This document shows, in pieces, positions 7,392 to 15,541 of a stretch of 33,428 nt of DNA; position 1 is the first letter of the stretch, and each line of letters opens with the position of its first letter. A model generated the notes under the pieces. That model saw only the letters and a list, made by a program, of their open reading frames with translations, was not told the origin of the DNA and made no database searches. The position numbers were made by a program, and so were the translations under genes. The DNA comes from Pseudomonadota bacterium. GTDB lineage: Bacteria; Pseudomonadota; Alphaproteobacteria; Rhodobacterales; Rhodobacteraceae. Location of the stretch: assembly GCA_963205075.1 (NCBI GenBank), contig CAUJIU010000003.1:1-33428 (forward strand). Direction: 5' to 3'.

Positions 7392-8027
7392 ATGTCCAAC
7401 GCATCCCGCCCCATCGACGATGACCCCTCCGGGCACAGCTTCGCCGCCGTCGCCCGCCAGCTCGAGCGCTACTGGCGCGAGTTGCGCGGCGCGCGGGCGG
7501 TGCCGGCGCGGGCCGACGTGGTCGGCAACAACATCGACGCGGCCCTGCCGCACGCCTTCATCCTCGACCGGGTGGCGCGGGGCGTGGGCCGCATCCGGGT
7601 CGGCGGCCAGCGGTTGCAGGACTGCCTCGGCATGGATGCGCGCGGCATGCCGCTGACCGCCTTCTTCATCCCCGCGGTGCGCGACCGGGTGGCCGGGATG
7701 ATGGACGCGGTGTTTGACGGCCCGGCGATCGTCGAGATGCCGCTGACCGCGCGCGTCGGGCTGCTGGGCGGCCAGGTGCGCGGGCGGCTGCTGCTGTTGC
7801 CGCTGGCCGGGCCGGACGGCAGCATCAGCCGGGCGCTGGGGGCGCTGGTGACCGACCGGGCCGTCAGCGCGCCGCTGCGCTTCGGCCTCGACGGCGAGTT
7901 TGCCGTCCGCACCGAGATCCTGCCCGCCAATGGCACGGCGTTTTCGGTCATCGAAGGCGGAGGCGGCACGGAAAAAGGGCCGGAGCGTCGCCGCCCGGCC
8001 CTTCGTCTGGTGGTGTCGGACGCCTGA
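7392..8027 (+). CDS. PAS_5 single-domain protein
   Basis: The product has 211 residues. Residues about 17-160 fit the alphaproteobacterial PAS_5 family, with RYWRELRGARAVPARADV, then HAFILDRVARGVGRIRVGG and LQDCLGMDARGMPLTAFF as typical segments. No kinase, GGDEF or DNA-binding output domain is attached, and the C-terminus is a short basic tail. Such stand-alone PAS proteins can act as partners of signalling proteins; Caulobacter MopJ, a single-domain PAS protein that affects CtrA control, is a functional comparison but not a proven orthologue. GGAG lies 7 bases before the ATG. The CtrA-type box upstream suggests cell-cycle or motility-linked expression (inference). Confidence 0.82.
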   Translation: MSNASRPIDDDPSGHSFAAVARQLERYWRELRGARAVPARADVVGNNIDAALPHAFILDRVARGVGRIRVGGQRLQDCLGMDARGMPLTAFFIPAVRDRVAGMMDAVFDGPAIVEMPLTARVGLLGGQVRGRLLLLPLAGPDGSISRALGALVTDRAVSAPLRFGLDGEFAVRTEILPANGTAFSVIEGGGGTEKGPERRRPALRLVVSDA

Positions 8028-8029
8028 GG

Positions 8030-9394
8030 TCAGACGGCCTCGGCCATCTTGGCGCGCCGGGCCGACAGTTCTTCGGAGACCAGGAAGGCCAGCTCCAGCG
8101 ACTGCGAGGCGTTCAGGCGCGGATCGCAGGCGGTGTGGTAGCGGTCCGACAGGTTTTCGTCGGTCACCGCCCGCACGCCGCCGGTGCATTCGGTCACGTC
8201 CTTGCCGGTCATCTCGAAATGCACGCCGCCGGGGATGGTGCCCTCGGAGTTGTGCACGGCAAAGAACTCGCGCACCTCGCGCAGCACCGACTCGAACGGC
8301 CGGGTCTTGTAGCCCGACGAGGACTTGATGGTGTTGCCGTGCATCGGGTCGCAGGTCCAGACCACGTTGGCGCCCTCTTCCTGGACCGCGCGGATCAGGC
8401 GCGGCAGGTGCTCGCCCACCGCTCCGGCGCCGAAACGGGCGATCAGGGTCAGGCGGCCGGCCTCGTTGGCGGGGTTCAGCTTGGCCATCAGCGCCTTGAG
8501 ATGGCCCGTGGTCATCGAGGGGCCGCATTTCAGCCCGATCGGGTTCTGCACGCCGCGCGCGAACTCGACATGGGCGCCATCGGGCTGGCGCGTGCGGTCG
8601 CCGATCCAGATCATGTGGCCCGACCCGGCAAGCCATTTGCCGGACGTGCTGTCGAGCCGGCAGAGCGCCTCCTCGTATTCCAGCAGCAGCGCCTCGTGGC
8701 TGGTGTAGAACTCGACCGTCTGCAGCGCATGCGCCGCCTCGTCACGGATGCCGGCGGCTTCCATGAAATCGAGCGTGTCGGAGATGCGGTTGGCCAGGTC
8801 GCGGTATTTCTCGGCCTCGGGCGCGCCGGTGAAGCCCAGCGTCCAGGCATGGACCTTGTGCACATCGGCATAGCCGCCGGTCGAGAAGGCGCGCAACAGG
8901 TTCAGCGTGGCCGCCGATTGCAGGTAAGCCTGCAGCATCCGCTCGGGGTCGGGCACGCGGGCGGTTTGGGTGAAATCGAAGCCGTTGATGATGTCGCCGC
9001 GGTAGCTGGGCAGCTCGGTGCCGCCCATGACCTCGGTCCCGGCCGAGCGCGGCTTGGCGAACTGGCCGGCGATGCGGCCGACCTTCACCACCGGCACCTT
9101 GGCGCCATAGGTCAGCACCATCGCCATCTGCAGCATCACCTTGAAGGTGTCGCGGATGTTGTCGGCGGCGAACTCGGCAAAGCTTTCGGCGCAATCGCCC
9201 CCCTGCAGCAGGAAGGCCTCGCCGCGACTCACCTTGCCGAGCTTGGCCTTGAGCTGGCGCGCCTCGCCGGCAAAGACCAGCGGCGGATAGCCCGCCAGAC
9301 GGCTTTCGGCAGAACGGAGCGCATCCTGATCAGGATAATCAGGCATCTGCACCCTGGGTTTCGCGCGCCAGTCAGCTTTTTGCCACTCGGTCAT
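8030..9394 (-). CDS. aroG: 3-deoxy-7-phosphoheptulonate synthase, class II (DAHP synthase)
   Basis: This enzyme joins phosphoenolpyruvate and erythrose 4-phosphate to make DAHP, the first step of the shikimate pathway. At 454 residues it has the class II length and motifs: [11 protein letters not shown] (metal ligand Cys68), [14 protein letters not shown] (104-117), [11 protein letters not shown] (284-294), [10 protein letters not shown] (His352), [12 protein letters not shown] (Glu394) and ACDPRLN (Asp424). Cys, His, Glu and Asp form the expected Mn-binding set. AGAGGA precedes the ATG by about 9 bases. Its leader (9395-9553) has three dyads and a possible leader ORF. It converges with the PAS gene with only two bases between stops. 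Confidence 0.95.
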   Translation of the reverse strand: MTEWQKADWRAKPRVQMPDYPDQDALRSAESRLAGYPPLVFAGEARQLKAKLGKVSRGEAFLLQGGDCAESFAEFAADNIRDTFKVMLQMAMVLTYGAKVPVVKVGRIAGQFAKPRSAGTEVMGGTELPSYRGDIINGFDFTQTARVPDPERMLQAYLQSAATLNLLRAFSTGGYADVHKVHAWTLGFTGAPEAEKYRDLANRISDTLDFMEAAGIRDEAAHALQTVEFYTSHEALLLEYEEALCRLDSTSGKWLAGSGHMIWIGDRTRQPDGAHVEFARGVQNPIGLKCGPSMTTGHLKALMAKLNPANEAGRLTLIARFGAGAVGEHLPRLIRAVQEEGANVVWTCDPMHGNTIKSSSGYKTRPFESVLREVREFFAVHNSEGTIPGGVHFEMTGKDVTECTGGVRAVTDENLSDRYHTACDPRLNASQSLELAFLVSEELSARRAKMAEAV

Positions 9395-9553
9395 GATCGT
9401 GGTTCCTCTGTCGAGTCGTCCCGCAATTGCGGGCGGTTTAGCGATATCAGGGCGCGGTTATAGCGCCCTGCCCTGACCGGGCCAATGGCTAATCCGGAGA
9501 AAAAGGCCGGATCGGCGGCGCATTCCCGACGAAATCTGCCGCAAATGATTCAT
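9395..9553 (-). promoter_or_regulatory. aroG leader with three dyads and a possible 31-codon upstream ORF
   Basis: Three inverted repeats lie in series before aroG: CCGGAT/ATCCGG arms at 9492-9497 and 9507-9512, AGGGCGC/GCGCCCT arms at 9449-9455 and 9463-9469, and the perfect palindrome CCCGCAATTGCGGG at 9420-9433. On the minus strand an ATG at 9553 opens a frame of 31 codons ending in TAA at 9458-9460, inside the loop of the middle dyad. It contains one Trp and one Phe codon, and its ribosome site is weak. The arrangement is attenuator-like, but it could also be operator sites. No T-run terminator was seen. Confidence 0.4.
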
Positions 9554-9558
9554 CTTGA

Positions 9559-9575
9559 AGGTTGCCTGCAAACCT
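9559..9575. promoter_or_regulatory. 17-bp dyad upstream of the AraC-family gene (candidate operator)
   Basis: AGGTT-GCCTGCA-AACCT is a perfect 5-bp inverted repeat with a 7-base centre, and the centre includes a further TTGC/GCAA symmetry. It lies 39 bases before the regulator start, between divergent aroG and the regulator. It may be an autoregulatory or aroG operator; there is no direct evidence. Confidence 0.35.
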
Positions 9576-9613
9576 GATGTTGATCGGATTGCTTCCCTTT
9601 CGGGCAATGGAAC

Positions 9614-10615
9614 ATGGATATTCAGCCGCAGACCGTCGAGGTCGACACCAAGGGCAGGCCCAAGCGGTTTGTCTTCGTGCTGCTCGACAACTTTACCATG
9701 CTCTGCTTTGCCTGCGCGGTGGAATCGCTGCGCATCGCCAACCGCATGGCCGGCAAGCCGCTCTACGAGTGGGTTCTGGCCGGTGAGGGCGGCGATACCA
9801 TCCGCTGCTCAAACGGCACCGAGTTCAAGCTGCAGATGGACCTGGGCGAGGTCAGCCGCGACGATATCGTCATGGTCTGCGGGGGCATCGGCGTGCAGGC
9901 CGCCACCACGCGCAAGCTGTTGAACTGGCTGCGCCGCGAGGCCCGGCGCGGCCTGACCATCGGCGGGCTCTGCACCGCCGGCTATTCGCTGGCCAAGGCG
10001 GGGCTGCTCGATGGCCGCAAGGCGACGATCCACTGGGAGAACCAGGACAGTTTCGCCGAGGAATTCGAGGATGTGAAGCTGACCAAGTCGGTATTCGTGG
10101 TCGATGACAACCGCATCACCACCGCCGGCGGCACCGCCTCGATCGACCTGATGCTCAAGCTGATCGCCGATGATCATGGCGAGACCCTGGCCAACGCGGT
10201 GGCCGACCAGCTGATCTATTCCTCGATCCGCACCGACCAGGACACCCAGCGCCTGTCGATCCCGACACGGATCGGGGTGCGCCATCCCAAGCTCAGCCGG
10301 GTGATCCAGCTGATGGAGCAGAATATCGAGGAGCCGATCAGCCCCGCCGTGCTGGCGCGCGATGTCGGCATGTCGACCCGGCAGCTGGAGCGGCTGTTCC
10401 GCCGCTATCTCAGCCGCAGCCCCAAGCGCTACTACATGGAGCTGCGCCTGCAAAAGGCCCGCAACCTGCTGATGCAGACCGACATGAGCGTCATCAACGT
10501 GGCGCTGGCCTGCGGCTTTGCCTCGCCCTCGCATTTCTCCAAATGCTACCGGTCGCATTACGATACCACGCCCTATCGCGAGCGCGGCACCCACGCGACC
10601 CGGCTCAGCATCTGA
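9614..10615 (+). CDS. GlxA-family (GbdR/ArgR-type) AraC transcriptional regulator
   Basis: The product has 333 residues. The N-terminal DJ-1/PfpI-like domain (about 17-190) opens with RFVFVLLDNFTMLCFACAVESLRIANRM and retains GGLCTAGYSLAKAGLLDG with Cys120 at the nucleophile elbow. In this family the domain is taken to be a sensor rather than a peptidase. The C-terminal AraC domain (about 225-325) has both helix-turn-helix units: VLARDVGMSTRQLERLFRRY and SVINVALACGFASPSHFSKCYR. Relatives control arginine, choline/glycine-betaine or carnitine use. The ligand here is unknown and neighbours do not settle it. The ribosome site is weak (GGA close to the ATG). It converges with the GH5 gene with a 3-base gap. 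Confidence 0.88.
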   Translation: MDIQPQTVEVDTKGRPKRFVFVLLDNFTMLCFACAVESLRIANRMAGKPLYEWVLAGEGGDTIRCSNGTEFKLQMDLGEVSRDDIVMVCGGIGVQAATTRKLLNWLRREARRGLTIGGLCTAGYSLAKAGLLDGRKATIHWENQDSFAEEFEDVKLTKSVFVVDDNRITTAGGTASIDLMLKLIADDHGETLANAVADQLIYSSIRTDQDTQRLSIPTRIGVRHPKLSRVIQLMEQNIEEPISPAVLARDVGMSTRQLERLFRRYLSRSPKRYYMELRLQKARNLLMQTDMSVINVALACGFASPSHFSKCYRSHYDTTPYRERGTHATRLSI

Positions 10616-10618
10616 GCC

Positions 10619-12607
10619 TCAGCGGTCGGGCAAGGCATCGCAGCCTGCGGCGCTTTCACGCACCACGTCAGAGCGCACGAAGCTGCCGTCAGACAGGCGC
10701 AGCCAGGGCAGGTCGCCCTGCCCCGCGACCCGCGCCACCGCCTGCGCCACCTGACCGGCATCGAGCCGCCCCACCGCCGGGTGATCGGTCGAGGGGTCGC
10801 CGCGCAGGTTGACGGAGCCGCCGCCCCCGACCAGGCAGGCCGGACCCTGCCCGCGGTCGCGCAACAGCTCGACCTCGTGCAGCGCCACCCAGCTGGGCGA
10901 GGACAGGATCTCGATCCTGACCCCGGTCACGTCGGGCACCCCGCCCGGCAGGTCGAAGCGCAGCATCATGCCTTCTTCGGTGTCTCGGGTCCGGTCGCTG
11001 ATACGCAGCCTGCCGCCACCGGCCAGCGTCGCGGTCACGCGGGTGCGGGTTTGGCCTGCCGGCCATTGCGCCACCCAGAGGCTGACCTGCGCCAGCCGCG
11101 ACGGCTCGGCCAGGGTGATCTCGATCCAGCCCGGCGCGTCATGGCCGCTTTCCCAGCCGGTCTCCTTGCCGTCCAGTGCCAGTTCCGGCCCGCGCCCCGG
11201 CAGCGAGCGGCTGGCGCGCGCGGTTGCCTCGATGGCGAGGTTCACATGCGGCTCGAAATTGCCCTGAAAGCAGGGATCGGGCCGCCGGGCGGGCGACAGG
11301 CCGCGCAGGAACATGCCGTCAAGTCCGGTCAGCGTATAGGGCGGGTTGGTGTCGACGCCGGGCGGAAACGGCTTGTAGCCCCAGTGCAGCCAGCCGTCCC
11401 AGCCCAGCTCGCAGCTGCGCGCCATCCATTCCTGCTCCATCCGCAGCGCGGTTTCGGCCCGGGGGATGAAGCCGGGCGAGGAGCCGACCTCGCCCATGAT
11501 GACGGGGCGGTCGGGATGCCCGGGCATGCCGAAATTCTCGGTGATCTGGTCGATATCCAGATCGGCGTCGTAATAGGCGTGAAAGTCGAAGAAATCGAGC
11601 GGCGCCGCAGCCAGCAGCGGCTCGGTATCGACATACCAGTCGCCGCCGATCCCGGTCGGAACCGGGAATTGCGGGACGAAAAAGCCCATCCCCACCAGCG
11701 CGTCGGGGTCGGTGGCGCGCACGATGTCACGCACCCGGGTCGAGATCAGCACCAGGTTGTCCGACAGGGCGGCGCGTTTCTGCGCCGGGTCCGACAGGTC
11801 ATAGCTGGCGCCGGTGCCGTTGCGGATCACGCCCGAGGTCAGCGACCAGGGCGGCTGGTCCTTGAAGATCCACTCCTCGTTCAGGATCGACCAGCCGAGC
11901 ACCGCGGACCAGTTGGTGTCACGCGCCGCCAGCGCGGCCATGATGTCACCCCAATAGGCCTCGAAGGCGGCCACGCCGCTGGCGCTCATGAAATGCGCGT
12001 TGCGATAGCCCGCGAACAGGTCCGACGCCTCGCGGTTGGCCAGTTCGCCATAGCCGCCATGGTCGGGAATGTCGTTGGAGGTCAGGACCAGATAGATCCC
12101 CTCGCGCGCGGCCAGCCGGGTCAGGGCGGCGAAATTGTCCATGTAGGCGGGGTTCAGCCCCGCCACCGACTGCCTTGTCATGCAGGCGCGCCCGTTGCTG
12201 CAATGGTCAAAGAAGATGCGCACCGTGTCATAGCCCTCGGCGCGCAAGTTGCGGAAATCCTGCGCGATCACCGCCTCGTCATAGCCGCCGACCGCCAGCA
12301 CCCGGTCCTCGCGGTAATAGCCCGCGGGGCGGAACTCCAGGTAGTTGACGCCGCGCGGGCGGAAGCTCTCGCCGGTCACGGTGTTGAAGAACTCGCCCTC
12401 GCCCTCCACCACCCGCACCCCGATCCGGTCCTGCGCCTGGGCCAATGACGGGGCCAGTGTCAGGGCCAGAGCCGGGGCCAGCGCCAGCGCCAGCGCCAGC
12501 AGCCACGGAAATGCCCCGGCGGCGATCAGCCGGAGCCGGCCGCGACCGGCCGTTACGCAGGGTTCGGTCCTGATTGACAGGTCAAATGGCATGTCTGGCG
12601 CGCACAT
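10619..12607 (-). CDS. Exported GH5-like glycoside hydrolase with F5/8C and SH3-like domains
   Basis: The product has 662 residues. A long basic N-region and an Ala/Leu-rich core (about 34-58) form a signal peptide ending near AQA. The catalytic TIM barrel (about 60-440) has the pattern of clan GH-A: acid/base Glu244 in GWSILNEEW, nucleophile Glu373 in PVIMGEVGSS, plus DFFDFHAYY and LHWGYKP. A discoidin-type (F5/8C) domain follows (about 455-585: LAIEATARASRS, LALDGKETGWESG). A bacterial SH3-like domain closes the protein (about 597-650). This suggests a periplasmic or secreted enzyme that binds a polysaccharide or the cell wall; the substrate is unknown. AGGAGGAG lies 10 bases before the ATG. 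It is a single gene between convergent and divergent neighbours. Confidence 0.82.
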   Translation of the reverse strand: MCAPDMPFDLSIRTEPCVTAGRGRLRLIAAGAFPWLLALALALAPALALTLAPSLAQAQDRIGVRVVEGEGEFFNTVTGESFRPRGVNYLEFRPAGYYREDRVLAVGGYDEAVIAQDFRNLRAEGYDTVRIFFDHCSNGRACMTRQSVAGLNPAYMDNFAALTRLAAREGIYLVLTSNDIPDHGGYGELANREASDLFAGYRNAHFMSASGVAAFEAYWGDIMAALAARDTNWSAVLGWSILNEEWIFKDQPPWSLTSGVIRNGTGASYDLSDPAQKRAALSDNLVLISTRVRDIVRATDPDALVGMGFFVPQFPVPTGIGGDWYVDTEPLLAAAPLDFFDFHAYYDADLDIDQITENFGMPGHPDRPVIMGEVGSSPGFIPRAETALRMEQEWMARSCELGWDGWLHWGYKPFPPGVDTNPPYTLTGLDGMFLRGLSPARRPDPCFQGNFEPHVNLAIEATARASRSLPGRGPELALDGKETGWESGHDAPGWIEITLAEPSRLAQVSLWVAQWPAGQTRTRVTATLAGGGRLRISDRTRDTEEGMMLRFDLPGGVPDVTGVRIEILSSPSWVALHEVELLRDRGQGPACLVGGGGSVNLRGDPSTDHPAVGRLDAGQVAQAVARVAGQGDLPWLRLSDGSFVRSDVVRESAAGCDALPDR
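12477..12500. repeat. (GCCAGC)4 tandem hexamer inside the GH5 signal peptide
   Basis: Four perfect GCCAGC units encode alternating Leu-Ala in the hydrophobic core of the exported glycosidase. Degenerate copies extend to about 12452. Unit gain or loss would keep the frame and change only the signal-peptide core length. Confidence 0.7.
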
Positions 12608-12697
12608 TCGGGCAAAACTCCTCCTGTTCCCGCTTTTCTTTTTTTCTGGCGCTGCTTAGGCTGCGCCCAGGACTTTGTATCCTGTAGGGAGAAAAAA

Positions 12698-13885
12698 ATG
12701 AAGAAATTGCTGCTGGCTTCGGCCGCGACCATGCTCGTTTCGGGCGTGGCACATGCCGAAGATATCAAACTGGGCATCCTGATCGGCTTTACCGGGCCGC
12801 TGGAATCGCTGGCGCCCGACATGGCCGCCGGTGCCAACCTGGCGGTGCAGGAGGTCAATGACAGCGGCCTGCTGCTGGGTGGCGGCACCACCGTTTCCAC
12901 CGTCAACGGCGATACCGGCTGTATCGATGCCGGTCTGGCCGTGGCTTCGGCCGAACGCCTGATCACCTCGGACCATGTCAGCGGCATCGTCGGCGGCATG
13001 TGCTCGGGCGAGACCGGCGCGGTTCTGGCCAACGTCGCCATGCCCAACGGCATCGTGATGATCTCGCCCTCGGCCACCTCGCCGGGCCTGTCGACCGCGG
13101 AAGACAACGGCCTGTTCTTCCGCACCTCGCCGTCCGATGCCCGTCAGGGCCAGGTGATGACCGACATCCTCAACGATCGCGGTTTCGACACCGTGGCCGT
13201 GACCTACACCAACAACGACTACGGCAAGGGTCTGGCGGATGCGTTCCAGGCTGCCTTCGAGGCCAGCGGCGGCACCGTGACGCTCAATGCTGCGCATGAG
13301 GACGGCAAGGCCGACTACTCCGCCGAGATCGGCGCGCTGGCTTCGGCCGGCGGGCAGGTTCTGGTGGTGGCAGGCTATATCGACCAGGGCGGCGGCGGCA
13401 TCATCGATGCAGCCCTCGATACCGGCGCATTCGACCTGTTCATGTTCCCCGACGGCATGGTGTCGGACACGCTGGCTGAAAAGTATGCCGCTCTGACCGA
13501 AGGGTCGTTCGGCCAGAACCCGGGCAGCGACAGCGAGGGCACGACCGTGTTCCACACGCTGGGCGAAGCGGCCGGTTTCAGCCCGACCAACGCCTTCTCG
13601 GCTGAAAGCTACGACGCAGCCGCGCTGATCCTGTTGGCGATGCAGGCCGCCGGATCGTCCGATCCGCAGGTCTACAAGGACTTCGTGATGGACGTGGCCA
13701 ACGCTCCGGGTGAAGAGATCCTGCCCGGCCAGTTGGGCCATGCGCTGGAGCTGATCGCCGCCGGAACCGATGTCAACTATGTCGGCGCCTCGGCGGTCGA
13801 GCTGATCGGACCCGGCGAAAGCGCCGGCAACTACCGCGAGATCGAGATGCGCGGTGGCGAGATGGTGGTGGTCGGCTACCGCTGA
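12698..13885 (+). CDS. Branched-chain amino-acid-type ABC transporter, periplasmic binding protein
   Basis: The product has 395 residues and is a Peripla_BP_6 (LivK-like) protein. Its signal peptide is MKKLLLASAATMLVSGVAHA, cut after residue 20. The mature protein starts DIKLGILIGFTGPLESLAPD, the usual LivK-like opening. It continues with GIVGGMCSGETGAV, FFRTSPSDARQGQ, VAVTYTNNDYGKGLADAF and HEDGKADYSAEI. The AGGGAG ribosome site is strong. It begins a five-gene transporter operon and is followed by a strong hairpin that probably keeps binding-protein mRNA in excess. The substrate (Leu/Ile/Val or other hydrophobic amino acids or amides) is not fixed by sequence. Confidence 0.92.
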   Translation: MKKLLLASAATMLVSGVAHAEDIKLGILIGFTGPLESLAPDMAAGANLAVQEVNDSGLLLGGGTTVSTVNGDTGCIDAGLAVASAERLITSDHVSGIVGGMCSGETGAVLANVAMPNGIVMISPSATSPGLSTAEDNGLFFRTSPSDARQGQVMTDILNDRGFDTVAVTYTNNDYGKGLADAFQAAFEASGGTVTLNAAHEDGKADYSAEIGALASAGGQVLVVAGYIDQGGGGIIDAALDTGAFDLFMFPDGMVSDTLAEKYAALTEGSFGQNPGSDSEGTTVFHTLGEAAGFSPTNAFSAESYDAAALILLAMQAAGSSDPQVYKDFVMDVANAPGEEILPGQLGHALELIAAGTDVNYVGASAVELIGPGESAGNYREIEMRGGEMVVVGYR

Positions 13886-13909
13886 TCGCTGACGCTGCTG
13901 AACAGACCT

Positions 13910-13935
13910 GCGGCCCGGGGCAAGCCCCGGGCCGC
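13910..13935. other. Perfect 11-bp stem-loop after the binding-protein gene
   Basis: Arms GCGGCCCGGGG (13910-13920) and CCCCGGGCCGC (13925-13935) enclose a CAAG loop. No T-run follows, so it is probably a 3'-end stabiliser or partial attenuator between the binding protein and the rest of the operon. This is the same placement as the pstS-pstC hairpin. Confidence 0.65.
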
Positions 13936-14000
13936 GGCATAAAAATGCACAGAGCATGGCGGAAATGCCATGTAACCCTCTGGCAAAATGGGAGATGCGA

Positions 14001-14783
14001 ATGATCGTCGTTGAAGATCTGCACAAGCATTTCGGCGGTTTTCATGCGGTCGACGGCGCCAGCCTGCAAATCGAGCAAGGCTCGATCACCGGGCTGATCG
14101 GACCCAACGGCGCCGGCAAGACCACCCTGTTCAACGTGATCGCCGGGGTCCTGCCGCCCACCTCGGGCCGCGTGACCATGCTGGGCGAGGACATTACCGG
14201 CCTGCCGCCCCATACCCTGTTCAAGAAGGGCCTGCTGCGGACCTTCCAGATCGCGCATGAATTCTCGTCGATGACGGTGCGCGAGAACCTGATGATGGTC
14301 CCCGACGGCCAGTCGGGCGAAACGCTCTGGAACGCCTGGTTCGGCCGCGCCCGCATCGCCCGCGAGGAAGCGGCGCTGCGCGACAAGGCCGACGAGGTGC
14401 TGCAATTTCTCACCATCGACCATCTGGCCGATGAAAAGGCCGGCAACCTGTCGGGCGGGCAGAAGAAGCTGCTGGAACTGGGCCGCACCATGATGGTGGA
14501 TGCGCGCATCGTCTTTCTCGACGAGGTCGGCGCCGGCGTGAACCGCACGCTCCTGAACACCATCGCCGATGCCATCGTGCGCCTGAACAAGGAGCGCAAC
14601 TACACCTTCGTGGTGATCGAGCACGACATGGATTTCATCGGCCGCATCTGCGACCCGGTGATCTGCATGGCCGAGGGCCGGGTTCTGGCCGAGGGCTCGC
14701 TGGAAGAGATCAAGGCCAACGAGCATGTGATCGAGGCCTATCTGGGCACCGGATTGAAGAACAAGCACAAGGTTCACGCATGA
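14001..14783 (+). CDS. livG: ABC transporter ATPase, LivG-type
   Basis: This is one of the two cytoplasmic ATPases of the amino-acid importer. The frame is open from 13956, but the ATG at 14001 has GGGAG six bases upstream and gives [13 protein letters not shown], the normal family start (260 residues). Walker A is GPNGAGKT (34-41), the signature LSGGQ is at 150-154, Walker B is [10 protein letters not shown] with Asp174/Glu175, and the switch His208 is in VIEHDMDF. Val176 replaces the usual Pro after Glu, a variant known in this subfamily. Its stop overlaps the start of the next ATPase gene as ATGA. Confidence 0.92.
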   Translation: MIVVEDLHKHFGGFHAVDGASLQIEQGSITGLIGPNGAGKTTLFNVIAGVLPPTSGRVTMLGEDITGLPPHTLFKKGLLRTFQIAHEFSSMTVRENLMMVPDGQSGETLWNAWFGRARIAREEAALRDKADEVLQFLTIDHLADEKAGNLSGGQKKLLELGRTMMVDARIVFLDEVGAGVNRTLLNTIADAIVRLNKERNYTFVVIEHDMDFIGRICDPVICMAEGRVLAEGSLEEIKANEHVIEAYLGTGLKNKHKVHA

Positions 14784-15493
14784 CAGAACCCTTCCTGATC
14801 GGCGAGTCCATGACCGGCGGCTATGGCCGCGGGCCGGACATCCTCAACGAATGCACCATCGCCGTGAATCCCGGCGAGATCGCCGTGATCGTCGGGCCCA
14901 ACGGCGCCGGCAAGTCGACCGCGATGAAGGCCCTGTTCGGCATGCTCAACATGCATGGCGGCCAGGTCCGGCTGGATGGCGAGGATATCACCGCCCTGTC
15001 ACCGCAGGACCGGGTGATCAAGGGCATGGGCTTCGTGCCGCAGGTGCGCAACATCTTTCCCTCGCTCACCGTCGAGGAGAACCTGGAGATGGGTGCCTTC
15101 ATCCGGCGCGACGATTTTCGCCGCACCATGGAGCAGGTCTACACCATCTTCCCGATCCTCAAGGAAAAGCGCCGTCAGGCGGCCGGCGAATTGTCGGGCG
15201 GCCAGCGCCAGCAGGTTGCCGTCGGCCGGGCGCTGATGACCAAGCCCAAGGTGCTGATGCTCGACGAGCCGACCGCCGGGGTCTCGCCCATCGTCATGGA
15301 CGAACTGTTTGACCGCATCATCGAGGTGGCGCGCACCGGCATCCCGATCCTGATGGTCGAGCAGAATGCCCGGCAGGCGCTGGAGATCGCCGATCGCGGC
15401 TATGTGCTGGTGCAGGGCCGCAACGCCCATACCGGGACCGGCAAGGAACTGCTGGCCGATCCCGAAGTGCGCCGCAGTTTCCTGGGGGGCTGA
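14780..15493 (+). CDS. livF: ABC transporter ATPase, LivF-type
   Basis: This is the second ATPase of the importer, 237 residues, the usual LivF length. Walker A is GPNGAGKST (39-47), then QVRNIFPSLTVEENLEMG (the LivF-typical Q-loop stretch), LSGGQRQQ (138-145), LDEPTAGVSP (161-170), and MVEQNARQAL as the switch region, where Gln replaces the His seen in LivG. The start codon overlaps the previous stop by four bases. A G-rich tract just before the stop could serve as ribosome site for the following micro-ORF. Confidence 0.93.
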   Translation: MTEPFLIGESMTGGYGRGPDILNECTIAVNPGEIAVIVGPNGAGKSTAMKALFGMLNMHGGQVRLDGEDITALSPQDRVIKGMGFVPQVRNIFPSLTVEENLEMGAFIRRDDFRRTMEQVYTIFPILKEKRRQAAGELSGGQRQQVAVGRALMTKPKVLMLDEPTAGVSPIVMDELFDRIIEVARTGIPILMVEQNARQALEIADRGYVLVQGRNAHTGTGKELLADPEVRRSFLGG

Positions 15494-15496
15494 GCC

Positions 15497-15541
15497 ATGA
15501 CCACCCGCCACCGCCAATCCGAACCGCGGAGTAAGCACTGA
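15497..15541 (+). CDS. Possible 14-codon bridging micro-ORF between livF and livH
   Basis: An ATG at 15497, preceded by GGGGGG, opens a 14-codon frame (MTTRHRQSEPRSKH) that ends with TGA at 15539-15541, overlapping the livH ATG as TGATG. It starts four bases after the livF stop. The arrangement would carry ribosomes across the 47-base gap. It may simply be chance in a short spacer. The peptide is very basic and polar and has no recognisable function. Confidence 0.3.
   Translation: MTTRHRQSEPRSKH

Noticed and set aside
14171-14180. LDEV instead of LDEP in LivG as a sign of inactivity
   Set aside because: The catalytic Glu is retained, and Val at this position occurs in other LivG-type ATPases.
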